Of a DNA stretch of 64,000 nucleotides, positions 1 through 8,319 are shown in pieces. The translations under genes were made by a program, and so were the position numbers. The notes beneath the pieces were generated by a model. The model did no database searches and was not told the DNA's origin. It worked only from the letters and a program-made list of their open reading frames with translations. Source of the stretch: Parerythrobacter aestuarii (GTDB lineage Bacteria > Pseudomonadota > Alphaproteobacteria > Sphingomonadales > Sphingomonadaceae); contig NZ_JARBWD010000001.1 in NCBI RefSeq assembly GCF_030140925.1, positions 1,922,001 through 1,986,000 of the forward strand. The letters run 5' to 3'. Within the stretch, counting starts at the first letter, position 1; each line of letters begins with the position of its first letter.

Positions 1-62
1 TTCTTCGGCATGGGATTCTAAAGGCAACCTTCCTGCCCCTGCCGACAAGCGGCCTGAAACAT

Positions 63-1436
63 TCAATCCCTGTAGCAGACCTTCTTCGCCGCCGCGACGA
101 TGCGGGCGGTGTCGATCAGGGCCAGCTTCTCGAGATTGGCGGCGTAGGGCAGCGGCACATCCTCGTCGGTCACCCGCAGTACCGGTGCATCGAGATGGTC
201 GAAGCCCTCCTCCATGCAGATCGCGGCGATTTCCGAAGCGATCGAGCAGGTCGGCCAGCCCTCTTCCGCGACGATCAGGCGATTGGTCTTGGCGAGTGAA
301 TTGAGCACCGTTTCCTTGTCGAGCGGACGCAGCGTTCTGAGGTCGATAACTTCGGCATCGATGCCCTCTTCCGCCAGCTGCTCAGCGGCTTCGAGCGCCC
401 AGCCCACCGCGATCGAATAGCTGACGATGGTCACGTCCGAACCTTCGCGCATGATCCGCGCCTTGCCGATCGGCAGCACGTGGCCGTCAAGCTCGGGCAA
501 TTCGAAGCTGCGGCCATAGACCAGCTCGTTTTCGAGGAAGACGACCGGATCATCGCTACGGATCGCCGCCTTCAGCAGGCCCTTGGCGTCCGACGAGTCA
601 TACGGCGCGATCACGATGAGGCCGGGCACGCTGGCGTACCACGGGCCATAGTTCTGGCTATGCTGGGCGCCGACACGGCTGGCCGCACCATTGGGGCCGC
701 GGAACACCACGGGGCAGCGCATCTGGCCACCCGACATGTAATTGGTCTTGGCCGCCGAGTTGATGATGTGGTCGATCGCCTGCATGGCAAAGTTGAAGGT
801 CATGAATTCGACCACCGGTCGCAGGCCGCCCATGGCCGCCCCCGCACCGATACCGGCAAAGCCGTACTCGGTGATCGGCGTATCGATCACGCGCTTGGGC
901 CCGAATTCGTCGAGCAGCCCCTGGGTCACCTTGTAGGCACCCTGGTATTCGGCAACTTCCTCACCCATCACGAACACGCGCTCGTCGCGGCGCATTTCCT
1001 CGGCCATGGCATCGCGCAGCGCCTCGCGGACGCTGACAGTGGCCATGTTGGTGCCGGCGGGGACTTCGGGATCGTCCTTGGGCTTGCTTGGAGCCGGCCG
1101 CGCAGGAGCCTGCTCCCCCGCGGAGGCGGGGGCCTCAGTCGGTTGCGCGCTACTGCCTGAGGTCTCCGCCTTCGCGGAGACTCCGACGTCGTCGCCTTCA
1201 CCACCAAGCATGGCGATGACCGTGCCCACCTTCACATTCTCGGTCCCTTCGGGGACCAGGATCTTGCCGAGAATGCCGTCATCGACGGCTTCGAATTCCA
1301 TCGTCGCCTTATCGGTCTCGATCTCAGCGATGATGTCACCGATGGCGATTTCGTCACCTTCGGCTTTGAGCCACTTGGCGAGGGTGCCTTCTTCCATGGT
1401 CGGCGAAAGCGCGGGCATTTTGAGTTCGATAGCCAT
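63..1436 (-). CDS. pdhB: Pyruvate dehydrogenase E1 component subunit beta with N-terminal lipoyl domain
   Basis: This is the beta subunit of the E1 part of the pyruvate dehydrogenase complex, which decarboxylates pyruvate with thiamine diphosphate in the cytoplasm. Residues 1-78 form a biotinyl/lipoyl domain with the lipoylation lysine in ETDKAT (K43). A proline- and alanine-rich linker covers about residues 80-128, and the transketolase-like E1 beta domain follows from about residue 130. A lipoyl domain fused to E1 beta is usual in alphaproteobacteria, and 457 residues fits. The gene starts with ATG three bases after the pdhA stop, so the two are surely co-transcribed. Part of the linker is encoded by a palindromic repeat (1115-1181). 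Confidence 0.97.
   Translation of the reverse strand: MAIELKMPALSPTMEEGTLAKWLKAEGDEIAIGDIIAEIETDKATMEFEAVDDGILGKILVPEGTENVKVGTVIAMLGGEGDDVGVSAKAETSGSSAQPTEAPASAGEQAPARPAPSKPKDDPEVPAGTNMATVSVREALRDAMAEEMRRDERVFVMGEEVAEYQGAYKVTQGLLDEFGPKRVIDTPITEYGFAGIGAGAAMGGLRPVVEFMTFNFAMQAIDHIINSAAKTNYMSGGQMRCPVVFRGPNGAASRVGAQHSQNYGPWYASVPGLIVIAPYDSSDAKGLLKAAIRSDDPVVFLENELVYGRSFELPELDGHVLPIGKARIMREGSDVTIVSYSIAVGWALEAAEQLAEEGIDAEVIDLRTLRPLDKETVLNSLAKTNRLIVAEEGWPTCSIASEIAAICMEEGFDHLDAPVLRVTDEDVPLPYAANLEKLALIDTARIVAAAKKVCYRD
1115..1181. repeat. Paired-hairpin palindromic element inside the pdhB linker
   Basis: Two perfect hairpins lie inside the pdhB reading frame. The first (1115-1132) has a 7 bp stem CCCCCGC/GCGGGGG around the loop GGAG. 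The second (1162-1181) has an 8 bp stem GTCTCCGC/GCGGAGAC around the loop CTTC. CCTCAG and CTGAGG arms lie between them. The same layout (two 7-8 bp stems with 4-base loops of type GCAG and CTTC) occurs at 47887-47965 and 58518-58586 with different but compensated stem bases. Here the element is translated in frame within the flexible linker. Confidence 0.6.
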
Positions 1437-1439
1437 CGA

Positions 1440-2543
1440 TCAATACTCCCCCACCAGCACATCGGTGTAGAGTTCGCTCGGTGCTGGCTCCGGTGAGTTC
1501 TCGGCGAAGTCGGCACTTTCGGCGACCTGCGCACGAATAGCCTTGTCGATGGCTTTCAGGTCGTCCTCGCTCTTGCCCTTCTCGATCAGGGTTTTCTTCA
1601 AGCCTTCGATCGGGTCATGCTGCTCACGCTGTTCCTGCACTTCCTCGCGGGTGCGGTACTTGGCCGGGTCCGACATCGAGTGCCCGCGATAGCGATAGGT
1701 ATTGCACTCCATCAGAACCGGGCCATTGCCTTCGCGGACATGCTTGAAGGCGACTTCGGCGGCGGCGCGCACTTCGAGCACGTCCATCCCGTTCACTTCC
1801 ATGCCGGGGATGCGGAAGGCGGTGCCGCGGCGGTGGAAACGCGTCTCGGCCGAGCTGCGCTTGGATGCGGTGCCCATGGCATACTGGTTGTCCTCGACCA
1901 CGAACACGATCGGCAGGTTCCACAGCGCTGCCATGTTGAAGGTCTCGTAGACCTGGCCCTGGTTGGCCGCGCCGTCGCCGAAATAGGCGAGGCACAGCCC
2001 GCCATCTTCGTTGTACTTATGCGCGAAAGCGAGCCCTCCGCCGAGCGCCACCTGCGCGCCGACAATGCCGTGGCCACCGTAGAATTTGTGCTCGGTGCTG
2101 AACATGTGCATCGAACCGCCCTTGCCCTTGGAAATGCCGGCTTCACGGCCCGTCAGCTCGGCCATGATGACCTTGGGATCGATGCCATAGGCGAGCATGT
2201 GGCCATGGTCGCGATAGCCGGTGATGACGCTGTCCTTGTCCCCGTCGAGCGCCGACTGCAGGCCAATGGCTACCGCTTCCTGCCCGATGTAGAGGTGGCA
2301 GAAGCCGCCGATCAGACCGAGGCCGTAGAGCTGCCCTGCCCGCTCCTCGAAGCGACGGATGAGCAGCATCTGCTCATAGAAATGGAGCAGCTCCTCGTCG
2401 CTGGCCTTGTAGCGCTTGTTCTTCTCGAACTCCTCTTGCAGGCTGTGCAGGATAAAGTCCTCGTCCTGCATCGCGCCGCTGGTGGCGGGCTTGGCAGCAG
2501 GCGTCTTTTTTGCAGGCGTCTTGCGAGTGCTGGCTTTAGCCAA
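1440..2543 (-). CDS. pdhA: Pyruvate dehydrogenase E1 component subunit alpha
   Basis: This is the E1 alpha subunit, which binds thiamine diphosphate and pairs with PdhB. The thiamine-binding stretch GDGAANQGQ...EDNQ is present, as is the phosphorylation-loop-like segment YRGHSMSDP. The length of 367 residues includes an N-terminal Lys/Ala/Pro-rich tail of about 25 residues. The start is a TTG codon at 2543 preceded by GGAGGA at good spacing; no ATG gives a better start. It lies between ftsB upstream and pdhB immediately downstream, the usual alphaproteobacterial order. Confidence 0.96.
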   Translation of the reverse strand: MAKASTRKTPAKKTPAAKPATSGAMQDEDFILHSLQEEFEKNKRYKASDEELLHFYEQMLLIRRFEERAGQLYGLGLIGGFCHLYIGQEAVAIGLQSALDGDKDSVITGYRDHGHMLAYGIDPKVIMAELTGREAGISKGKGGSMHMFSTEHKFYGGHGIVGAQVALGGGLAFAHKYNEDGGLCLAYFGDGAANQGQVYETFNMAALWNLPIVFVVEDNQYAMGTASKRSSAETRFHRRGTAFRIPGMEVNGMDVLEVRAAAEVAFKHVREGNGPVLMECNTYRYRGHSMSDPAKYRTREEVQEQREQHDPIEGLKKTLIEKGKSEDDLKAIDKAIRAQVAESADFAENSPEPAPSELYTDVLVGEY

Positions 2544-2686
2544 GAGATCAATCCTCCGATGAGTCCCGGCGTCCTGGGGAGGTGGATGCCTTGAGCAGGC
2601 CTATAAGACCAAGGGGCGCGCGCGCGCAACGCTTGGCAGCGTTTGACGTTACGGAAATACCTATGCGCGGGGAAAGTTCAGTCTTT

Positions 2687-3040
2687 TCAGCCTTCAGGGG
2701 TCAGCTCAAGAACGACTTCGTCAGGATGGACAACATTGAGGTTCTTGCGGACGATCTCTGTCGCCATGTCCGGATCGACATTGTCGGGATCCAGTGCATC
2801 AACGCGGGTCTTGAGCGCATCGCGTTCTTCCAGGAGCACAGCGATCTGGCCTTGCCGCTGCTCGAGCAACTGGGCCTCTTCACTCCATGCGAGGAGACCG
2901 CTGGGGCCGAAAACGGCCAGGCCCGCCATGAGCAGCAGCGCGACAAGCGCCAGCCCGTGGGTGAACTGCTCCCGCGGCAGTGTGATCTTGTGCCCCTCTC
3001 GCGTCATGAAGACGACAGAATCAGCTTTGATTCGCAGCAT
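2687..3040 (-). CDS. ftsB: Septum formation initiator, FtsB/DivIC family
   Basis: A small bitopic division protein of 117 residues. It has one membrane segment (about residues 29-50, rich in Leu/Ala/Val) followed by a coiled coil with EEAQLLEQRQGQIAVLLEE. FtsB-type proteins link FtsL and FtsQ in the divisome. Position just upstream of pdhA supports the call, because ftsB-pdhA-pdhB is a common alphaproteobacterial arrangement. The ATG at 3040 is preceded by GGAAAG; a TTG one codon earlier and an ATG at 3007 are alternatives. The N-terminal part before the membrane segment is longer than in E. coli FtsB. Confidence 0.8.
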   Translation of the reverse strand: MLRIKADSVVFMTREGHKITLPREQFTHGLALVALLLMAGLAVFGPSGLLAWSEEAQLLEQRQGQIAVLLEERDALKTRVDALDPDNVDPDMATEIVRKNLNVVHPDEVVLELTPEG

Positions 3041-3137
3041 CAAGCCGTCTTTCCAGAATTGCGACGAAACGAGTCAGGCATGAGTCGAACCGTGCACGAT
3101 AAGCCGCCGATTCGCCAGCCGACCCAACGCACAATCG

Positions 3138-3767
3138 TCACTGGCGAACGAATTCATCGGGGGAGAAGTCTTCCGGCGCATCGACTTCGACAATCGGCTC
3201 ATCACGGTCGTCGAATTCGGTGTGGAGCGCCCGGCTCATTACGGCGTGCATCAGGTACATCGACGTGATGTAGGTCAGCTCGAGAATCTGCTCGTCGTCG
3301 AGATGCTCCTTGAGTTCGTCAAACAGCGCATCGGCAACCCTGCCCCGGTGCGACACGAGCCGGTCGCAATAGGCCAGAACGACGCGTTCGCGCTGATCGA
3401 AACATTCGGCAGTTTCCCACTGCGGGATCGCTGCGATCTTCCCTTCGCTCACACCTAACCCGCGCAAGGTCTTGCACTGCTGCGAAAACACGAACTGGCT
3501 TTCCGTCGCGTAACCAGCCAATGCCTGTCCATAGGTGCGCAGCACGGGATCGAGCTTGCGCTTCGGGCTGCGATAGTAGGCGAAGCCGTGCACCGCATGC
3601 TGGAACGCTTCCGGAGAGTTGGCGAAGACCGTCCACCAGTCTCCCGGCGTCCCGGTCGAAGTGCCGGGCTCTGCCACCGGGTCACGCTCCCCAAACAGCA
3701 GGCGATAGATCGGCAGCACCTTCTCAGGGTCGGCCTCGGCCTTGGGGACTTGCCTCAGGCGCGGCAT
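3138..3767 (-). CDS. Carboxymuconolactone decarboxylase / AhpD-like family protein
   Basis: A 209-residue all-alpha protein of the carboxymuconolactone decarboxylase superfamily. The helical pattern fits, with a segment ending in QQCKTLRGLG where AhpD-type members carry a CxxC. Only one cysteine is present there, so thiol peroxidase activity of the AhpD type is doubtful. A C-terminal helix YITSMYLMHAVMSRAL follows. The start ATG directly abuts the stop of the upstream VOC gene, so the two form an operon divergent from hppD. A role in aromatic-compound breakdown is suggested only by this context. Confidence 0.7.
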   Translation of the reverse strand: MPRLRQVPKAEADPEKVLPIYRLLFGERDPVAEPGTSTGTPGDWWTVFANSPEAFQHAVHGFAYYRSPKRKLDPVLRTYGQALAGYATESQFVFSQQCKTLRGLGVSEGKIAAIPQWETAECFDQRERVVLAYCDRLVSHRGRVADALFDELKEHLDDEQILELTYITSMYLMHAVMSRALHTEFDDRDEPIVEVDAPEDFSPDEFVRQ

Positions 3768-4289
3768 CTAGGCCTCGACCGTCGCTGGTTCATGGCGGAT
3801 ATCACCGGGCGTGAATTCTTTCGTCAGTGCCGCGAACTCCAGCATGATGCCATTGGGATCGGTGAAATAGACCGAACGCACGAAGACGCCTTCATGCATC
3901 TCGGGTGCAACACCGCCCGGGCTGTCATCATGATTCACTACAGCAGGCGTGAACGGCACACCTGCTTCCTCCAGCCGCACCAGAGCAGCTTCGAGTTCGC
4001 TTTCGGCCATGTTGAAGGCAAGATGGTTCATCGAACCGACCGCAGTCTTCGCATCATAGGGGAACTGCTTGACTGAAGCGATGCCGGGCGCGGCAGGCGG
4101 CATCTCAGGCCACCAGAAAAACGCCACCAGTGATCCGCCACCACAATCGAAGAAGAAATGCTGCCCGCCGTCGGGAAGCGCCACGGTCTTGACCAGCGGC
4201 ATATGCAGGATCTCGGTATAGAAGCGTACGGTTTCCGCCATGTCGCGGCAAACCAGCGCGATGTGATTGATGCCATGCGTCCGGATCAT
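3768..4289 (-). CDS. VOC (glyoxalase/bleomycin resistance/dioxygenase) family protein
   Basis: A 173-residue vicinal-oxygen-chelate protein with two beta-alpha-beta-beta-beta modules. Candidate metal ligands appear in INHIAL (first strand), MNHLAF (start of the second module) and the final LEFAA, matching the H/H/E pattern of the family. The start chosen is the ATG at 4289 (MIRTHGINH), which has GAGAGGGGA just upstream; the frame extends ten codons further without support. It is transcribed away from hppD and upstream of the carboxymuconolactone decarboxylase-like gene. The substrate is unknown. Confidence 0.8.
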   Translation of the reverse strand: MIRTHGINHIALVCRDMAETVRFYTEILHMPLVKTVALPDGGQHFFFDCGGGSLVAFFWWPEMPPAAPGIASVKQFPYDAKTAVGSMNHLAFNMAESELEAALVRLEEAGVPFTPAVVNHDDSPGGVAPEMHEGVFVRSVYFTDPNGIMLEFAALTKEFTPGDIRHEPATVEA

Positions 4290-4390
4290 ATCGTCCCCTC
4301 TCCCGTTAGTCTTGCACATACCACCACCAGCGTACGGCTGACAATTTCAAGCGGCCAACCCTCTTGCATTTTTGCAGTTCAGCGAATATA

Positions 4391-4404
4391 GTTTCGTTTG
4401 AAAC
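4391..4404. promoter_or_regulatory. Candidate operator between the VOC gene and hppD
   Basis: The 150 bp divergent region between the two operons contains GTTTC-GTTT-GAAAC, a perfect 5 bp inverted repeat. A second GTTTGAA copy follows directly at 4407. It sits about 40 bases before the hppD start. No regulator gene is adjacent, so the binding protein is unknown and the call is tentative. Confidence 0.3.
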
Positions 4405-4439
4405 CAGTTTGAACAGATACCGAATTTCAGGAGATCCCC

Positions 4440-5543
4440 ATGGCAGACCTTTTCGAGAACCCCGCTGGCCTCGACGGATTCGAGTTCGTCGAATTCTGCG
4501 CGCCGGAAAAGGGCCAACTCGAACCGGTGTTCGAAGCGATGGGCTTCACCCATGTCGCCACTCACAGGTCCAAAGACGTGCACCTGTGGCGCCAGGGCGG
4601 CATCAACCTGATCGCCAACTATGAGCCGCGCAGCGCAGCCTGGTTCTTTGCCCGCGAACATGGCCCCTCGGCCTGCGGCATGGCCTTCCGCGTGCGTGAC
4701 GCTCGGAAGGCCTATGACCACCTGATCGCCAAGGGTGCCGAACCGGTCCAGGTCCAAACCGGCCCGATGGAACTGCACATCCCCGCCATCCGCGGCATCG
4801 GCGGCGCGATCCTCTACCTGGTCGATCGCTATGCAGACGAGGCAGGTGACGGCCTTTCCATCTACGATATCGATTTCGAATATTTGCCGGGCGTCGAAAA
4901 GCACCCAGTCGGTGCGGGCTTCAAGCTGATCGATCACCTGACCCATAACGTGTATGGTGGCCGCATGAAATACTGGGCGGACTATTACGAGACGCTCTTC
5001 AACTTCCGCGAGATCCGCTTCTTCGACATCAAGGGCGAGTATACCGGCCTGACCTCCAAGGCGCTGACGGCGCCCGACGGCAAGATCCGCATCCCGCTCA
5101 ACGAGGAAGGCGAAGGCGGCAAGGGACAGATCGAAGAGTTCCTGCGTGAGTTCAACGGCGAAGGCATCCAGCACATTGCACTCATCTGCGACGACTTGCT
5201 GAAGTGCTGGGACAACCTCAAGGACCTCGGTGTGCCGTTCATGACCGCACCGCCGGAAACATATTACGAGATGCTGTCCGAGCGCCTTCCCGGTCACGGC
5301 GAAGACGAGAGCGAACTCAAGATGCGTGGCATCCTGCTCGACGGCACCACCGAAGGCGGCCATCCGCGACTGCTGCTCCAGATCTTTGCCGAAGCACAGG
5401 TCGGCCCGGTGTTCTTCGAGTTCATCCAGCGCAAGGGCGACGAAGGCTTCGGCGAAGGCAACTTCAAGGCGCTGTTCGAAAGCATGGAACGCGACCAGAT
5501 TCGCCGCGGCGTGCTGGAAGTCGAAGGAGAACCGGCAGAATGA
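4440..5543 (+). CDS. hppD: 4-hydroxyphenylpyruvate dioxygenase
   Basis: Converts 4-hydroxyphenylpyruvate to homogentisate, the second step of tyrosine catabolism, using non-haem iron. The 367-residue protein has the two-domain HPPD fold. The three iron ligands are visible as H166 (IDHLTHN), H245 (IQHIAL) and E327 (FFEFIQRKG). The C-terminal gate helix region [17 protein letters not shown] is intact. AGGAG precedes the ATG. The stop overlaps the next VOC gene start (ATGA), so the two are translationally coupled. Homogentisate dioxygenase is not in this window. Confidence 0.95.
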   Translation: MADLFENPAGLDGFEFVEFCAPEKGQLEPVFEAMGFTHVATHRSKDVHLWRQGGINLIANYEPRSAAWFFAREHGPSACGMAFRVRDARKAYDHLIAKGAEPVQVQTGPMELHIPAIRGIGGAILYLVDRYADEAGDGLSIYDIDFEYLPGVEKHPVGAGFKLIDHLTHNVYGGRMKYWADYYETLFNFREIRFFDIKGEYTGLTSKALTAPDGKIRIPLNEEGEGGKGQIEEFLREFNGEGIQHIALICDDLLKCWDNLKDLGVPFMTAPPETYYEMLSERLPGHGEDESELKMRGILLDGTTEGGHPRLLLQIFAEAQVGPVFFEFIQRKGDEGFGEGNFKALFESMERDQIRRGVLEVEGEPAE

Positions 5544-6097
5544 GTGCGGTAAAGCCCAGCGGCATCCACCACGCCGCCTATCGCTGCAAGGACGCGAAGG
5601 AGACCGTCGAATGGTACTCGCGCGTGCTCGGGATGGAATACACCACCGCCTTTGCCGAGGACCATGTGCCCTCCACCGGCGAATACGATCCCTACATGCA
5701 TGTCTTCCTCGATGCGGGTAACGGGAACATCCTGGCGTTCTTCGAGTTACCCAACCAACCCACGATGGGACGTGACGAGAACACGCCTGCATGGGTCCAG
5801 CATCTCGCCTTTCGGGTCGCATCGGAAGACGAACTGCTGAAGGCCAAGGACCACATTGAATCGCAAGGCATTGATGTCCTTGGCCCTACCCACCACGGGA
5901 TCTTCAAGTCGATCTACTTCTTCGATCCGAACGGCCACCGCGTCGAGCTGGCGGCGGACATCGGCACCGAAGAGCAATATGCCGAGCTCAAGCGGGTCGC
6001 CCCGCTGATGCTCGACGAATGGAGCGAGACCAAGAAGGCCCCGCGCCACGCCGACTGGCTGCATGAGATAGCCCGCAAGGAACATGGCGTAGACTAA
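5540..6097 (+). CDS. VOC family protein, possible extradiol dioxygenase-like enzyme
   Basis: A 185-residue VOC protein whose ATG overlaps the hppD stop. Candidate metal ligands are in IHHAAY, VQHLAF and HRVELAA. A C-terminal helical tail (about residues 145-185) extends beyond the VOC core. Together with hppD and the VOC gene on the other strand this gives three members of the same superfamily side by side. Coupling to hppD suggests a job in tyrosine or homogentisate metabolism, but the reaction cannot be read from sequence. Confidence 0.8.
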   Translation: MSAVKPSGIHHAAYRCKDAKETVEWYSRVLGMEYTTAFAEDHVPSTGEYDPYMHVFLDAGNGNILAFFELPNQPTMGRDENTPAWVQHLAFRVASEDELLKAKDHIESQGIDVLGPTHHGIFKSIYFFDPNGHRVELAADIGTEEQYAELKRVAPLMLDEWSETKKAPRHADWLHEIARKEHGVD

Positions 6098-6192
6098 GTT
6101 TGCCCGAGGGCCCGCGGCAAGGCCCCCTTGCCCTTCGCTGCAGCCGTTGTTAACGTTCCCAACCGAAGAAGTCTTGTCTCGGGGGGGAACCC

Positions 6193-7335
6193 ATGGTCGC
6201 GTTCAGATTCGCCAGGTTGGCGCTGCTTTCGTTTGCCCTTGCGCTGGTTTCGCAACCAGCATCCGCTCAGTCACTGTCGCCCGAACTCAAGGCGTTGGAA
6301 GAGCAATTGCCTGGCCGGCTGGTCAACGATCCTTCACGGATCGACTGGGACAGCTACGGGCCGGAATTCCATGCCGAATCCATCGTCGACGAAAGCATTC
6401 CGGGCGGTGGCGCGGCGCGGCGATTTCACGTCAAGCAGGCATCGGAATTCATCTACGCTGCCGGGACCAACATCCCGCTGATCCGCAACGTGAAGCGCGG
6501 GGATACTGTTACGATCGGTTTCTACGCCCGCACTCTCGAAAGCAGCGAAAGCAGCGGCAAGGGTATCCTGCGGGTCCGCTTCCAGAAGGATGCCGCGCCC
6601 TACCCCGGTTTTGGCGAACAGACGCTGGAGATCGGGACCGAATGGGACTGGTACGAAGTGACGGCTTCGGCAGAACAAGGGCTGGATCGCAAGAATGGCA
6701 TCGTCGCCATCCAGTTCGGCCGGACCAGGCAGGTGCTGGAAATCGGGCAGGCTATCGTGATCACCGGTGCCAGCTCGATCATCGGCCGGACTGCGCCCCA
6801 ACCGGAACCAGCGGTCGCACCGCTTGCCGCACCAGAGCTGCCCAAGCCGCTGCAGGGCCTGGGTACGTTGATCAACGATCCGACCGATCGCGATTGGGGC
6901 TTTGCCGCCACTGAGGGGGTCGTCGGTGTCGAGGAATATGACGACAGCACCATCTGGCTAGGCAAGACCACGCGCCTGTCGACAGTGCCCAGCACGGACG
7001 AAACCGCTGGCGTCGATGCCTTGGTCAGCCTCAACCACCCCGTCGGAAAAGGGGACGAGATCCTCGTCGCGCTCGCAGCCAAGACCGTGACCAGCCCGAC
7101 CGGAGACGGCAAGGCGACGCTGGGCGTGCGTTTCTTTGCACCGGCTGCCGGTGAGACCTTCGGGGAAGCTGTCGTCGGGGTCGGCGATGCCTGGCAACTC
7201 GTGCGCTTCGTCACCAAGGCCGATCGAAACATGACTGCGCGTGAGGCCATGGTCGGCCTGCGGATTACCGGAGGCACCCAGGCCATCGACGTCGGCCCCG
7301 TTTACGTTCTTCGGACAGGAACCTCGGTCGAATAG
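6193..7335 (+). CDS. Secreted protein with two tandem carbohydrate-binding-like modules
   Basis: A 380-residue exported protein of unknown function. A signal peptide (about residues 1-26, ending ASA before QS) is followed by two similar beta-rich modules, roughly residues 40-195 and 215-380. Each begins with a matching phrase (LVNDPSRIDWD and LINDPTDRDWG) and continues with a strand like VTIGFYART or ILVALAAKT. The layout resembles CBM4/9-type jelly-roll modules, which is inference. No catalytic domain is seen. It stands alone before the mscS-type gene, after a 95 bp gap. Confidence 0.65.
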   Translation: MVAFRFARLALLSFALALVSQPASAQSLSPELKALEEQLPGRLVNDPSRIDWDSYGPEFHAESIVDESIPGGGAARRFHVKQASEFIYAAGTNIPLIRNVKRGDTVTIGFYARTLESSESSGKGILRVRFQKDAAPYPGFGEQTLEIGTEWDWYEVTASAEQGLDRKNGIVAIQFGRTRQVLEIGQAIVITGASSIIGRTAPQPEPAVAPLAAPELPKPLQGLGTLINDPTDRDWGFAATEGVVGVEEYDDSTIWLGKTTRLSTVPSTDETAGVDALVSLNHPVGKGDEILVALAAKTVTSPTGDGKATLGVRFFAPAAGETFGEAVVGVGDAWQLVRFVTKADRNMTAREAMVGLRITGGTQAIDVGPVYVLRTGTSVE

Positions 7336-7395
7336 CTCCGCTTCGGAACCCGGCAGGCAACATTCCGTTGGAATACCGATAGATAAGGGGATTCC

Positions 7396-8307
7396 ATGAC
7401 GATTACTGCCAGTGCCGGGGCCGAACAGGGCCTCGAACAAACGTTCGATACGCTCGCTACTTTGCAAGACCAGTTGACCGGTATGGCCGACGGTGCCGTG
7501 CGCGCCTTGCCCGGGCTCGTAATCGCCCTTGTGATCCTGTTCGTGACGTGGATCGCAGTGAAGATTGCCCTGCGTGCTGCGACCAGGGTCATGGACAGGA
7601 CGGACATGCGCCCGAGCCTGCGCAACCTGGTCAGGACGCTGGTAAAGCTGGCGATCTGGCTGCTCGGCCTGATGGTTGCTCTGATCGTCGTTATGCCGGG
7701 CCTCACCCCTGCTAGTCTTATTGCCGGGCTCGGAATCGGCGCCGTTGCCATCGGTTTCGCCTTCCAGGACATCTTCGAGAACTTTCTCGCCGGCGTGCTG
7801 ATCATGCTGCGCGAGAAGATGCGCATCGGCGACGTGATCGAATGCGAAGGCATCACCGGCAAGGTCGAGCATATCACCCTGCGCGAGACCTATGTCCGCA
7901 AGCTGTCGGGCGAAGTGACGCTGGTGCCCAATTCCATGCTGTTCAAGAATCCGGTCGAGATCCTGACCGACGAGGTCCAGCGCCGGCATGAAGTGGTGGC
8001 GGGCGTTTCCTATGATACCGATCTCGACCACGCGGCGGAAGTCATCCGCAAGGCCGTGGAAGGCGTAGAGGAAGTCGATACCGACAAGGGCATCGATGTC
8101 TTCGCTTGCGAGTTCAACTCCAGTTCGGTCGATTTCAAGGTCCGCTGGTGGGCCGGGTCAAAGCCTCGCGACGGGCATGAAAGCCGTGATCGCGTGATCC
8201 GCGCTGTCAAACGCGCGCTGGACGATGCGGGGATCGAGATCCCCTTCCCCTACATCACCCATACCTTCAAGGAAGCGGTTCCGCTTGGGAAGGCCGCCGA
8301 AAGCTGA
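7396..8307 (+). CDS. mscS: Small-conductance mechanosensitive channel, MscS family
   Basis: A 303-residue MscS-type channel that releases solutes on hypo-osmotic shock at the inner membrane. Three membrane segments are visible. The pore-lining third carries the glycine/alanine pattern LIAGLGIGAVAIGFAFQD and is followed by the family phrase FENFLAGVLIML. The C-terminal half is the beta and alpha/beta cytoplasmic vestibule. Length is close to E. coli MscS (286). AAGGGG precedes the ATG. The gene ends 12 bases before the MFS gene. Confidence 0.93.
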   Translation: MTITASAGAEQGLEQTFDTLATLQDQLTGMADGAVRALPGLVIALVILFVTWIAVKIALRAATRVMDRTDMRPSLRNLVRTLVKLAIWLLGLMVALIVVMPGLTPASLIAGLGIGAVAIGFAFQDIFENFLAGVLIMLREKMRIGDVIECEGITGKVEHITLRETYVRKLSGEVTLVPNSMLFKNPVEILTDEVQRRHEVVAGVSYDTDLDHAAEVIRKAVEGVEEVDTDKGIDVFACEFNSSSVDFKVRWWAGSKPRDGHESRDRVIRAVKRALDDAGIEIPFPYITHTFKEAVPLGKAAES

Positions 8308-8319
8308 TAGCCGCATCGA

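Noticed and set aside
3007..3040. Shorter ftsB start at 3007
   Set aside because: No ribosome-binding site precedes that ATG, whereas the one at 3040 has GGAAAG.
4347..5822. 491-codon open frame on the minus strand across hppD
   Set aside because: It mirrors the strongly supported hppD and VOC genes, has no family match and arises from the codon bias of GC-rich DNA.
6105..6140. GGCAAGG/CCTTGCC hairpin after the second VOC gene as a terminator
   Set aside because: The loop is only three bases and no T-run follows, so support is too weak.
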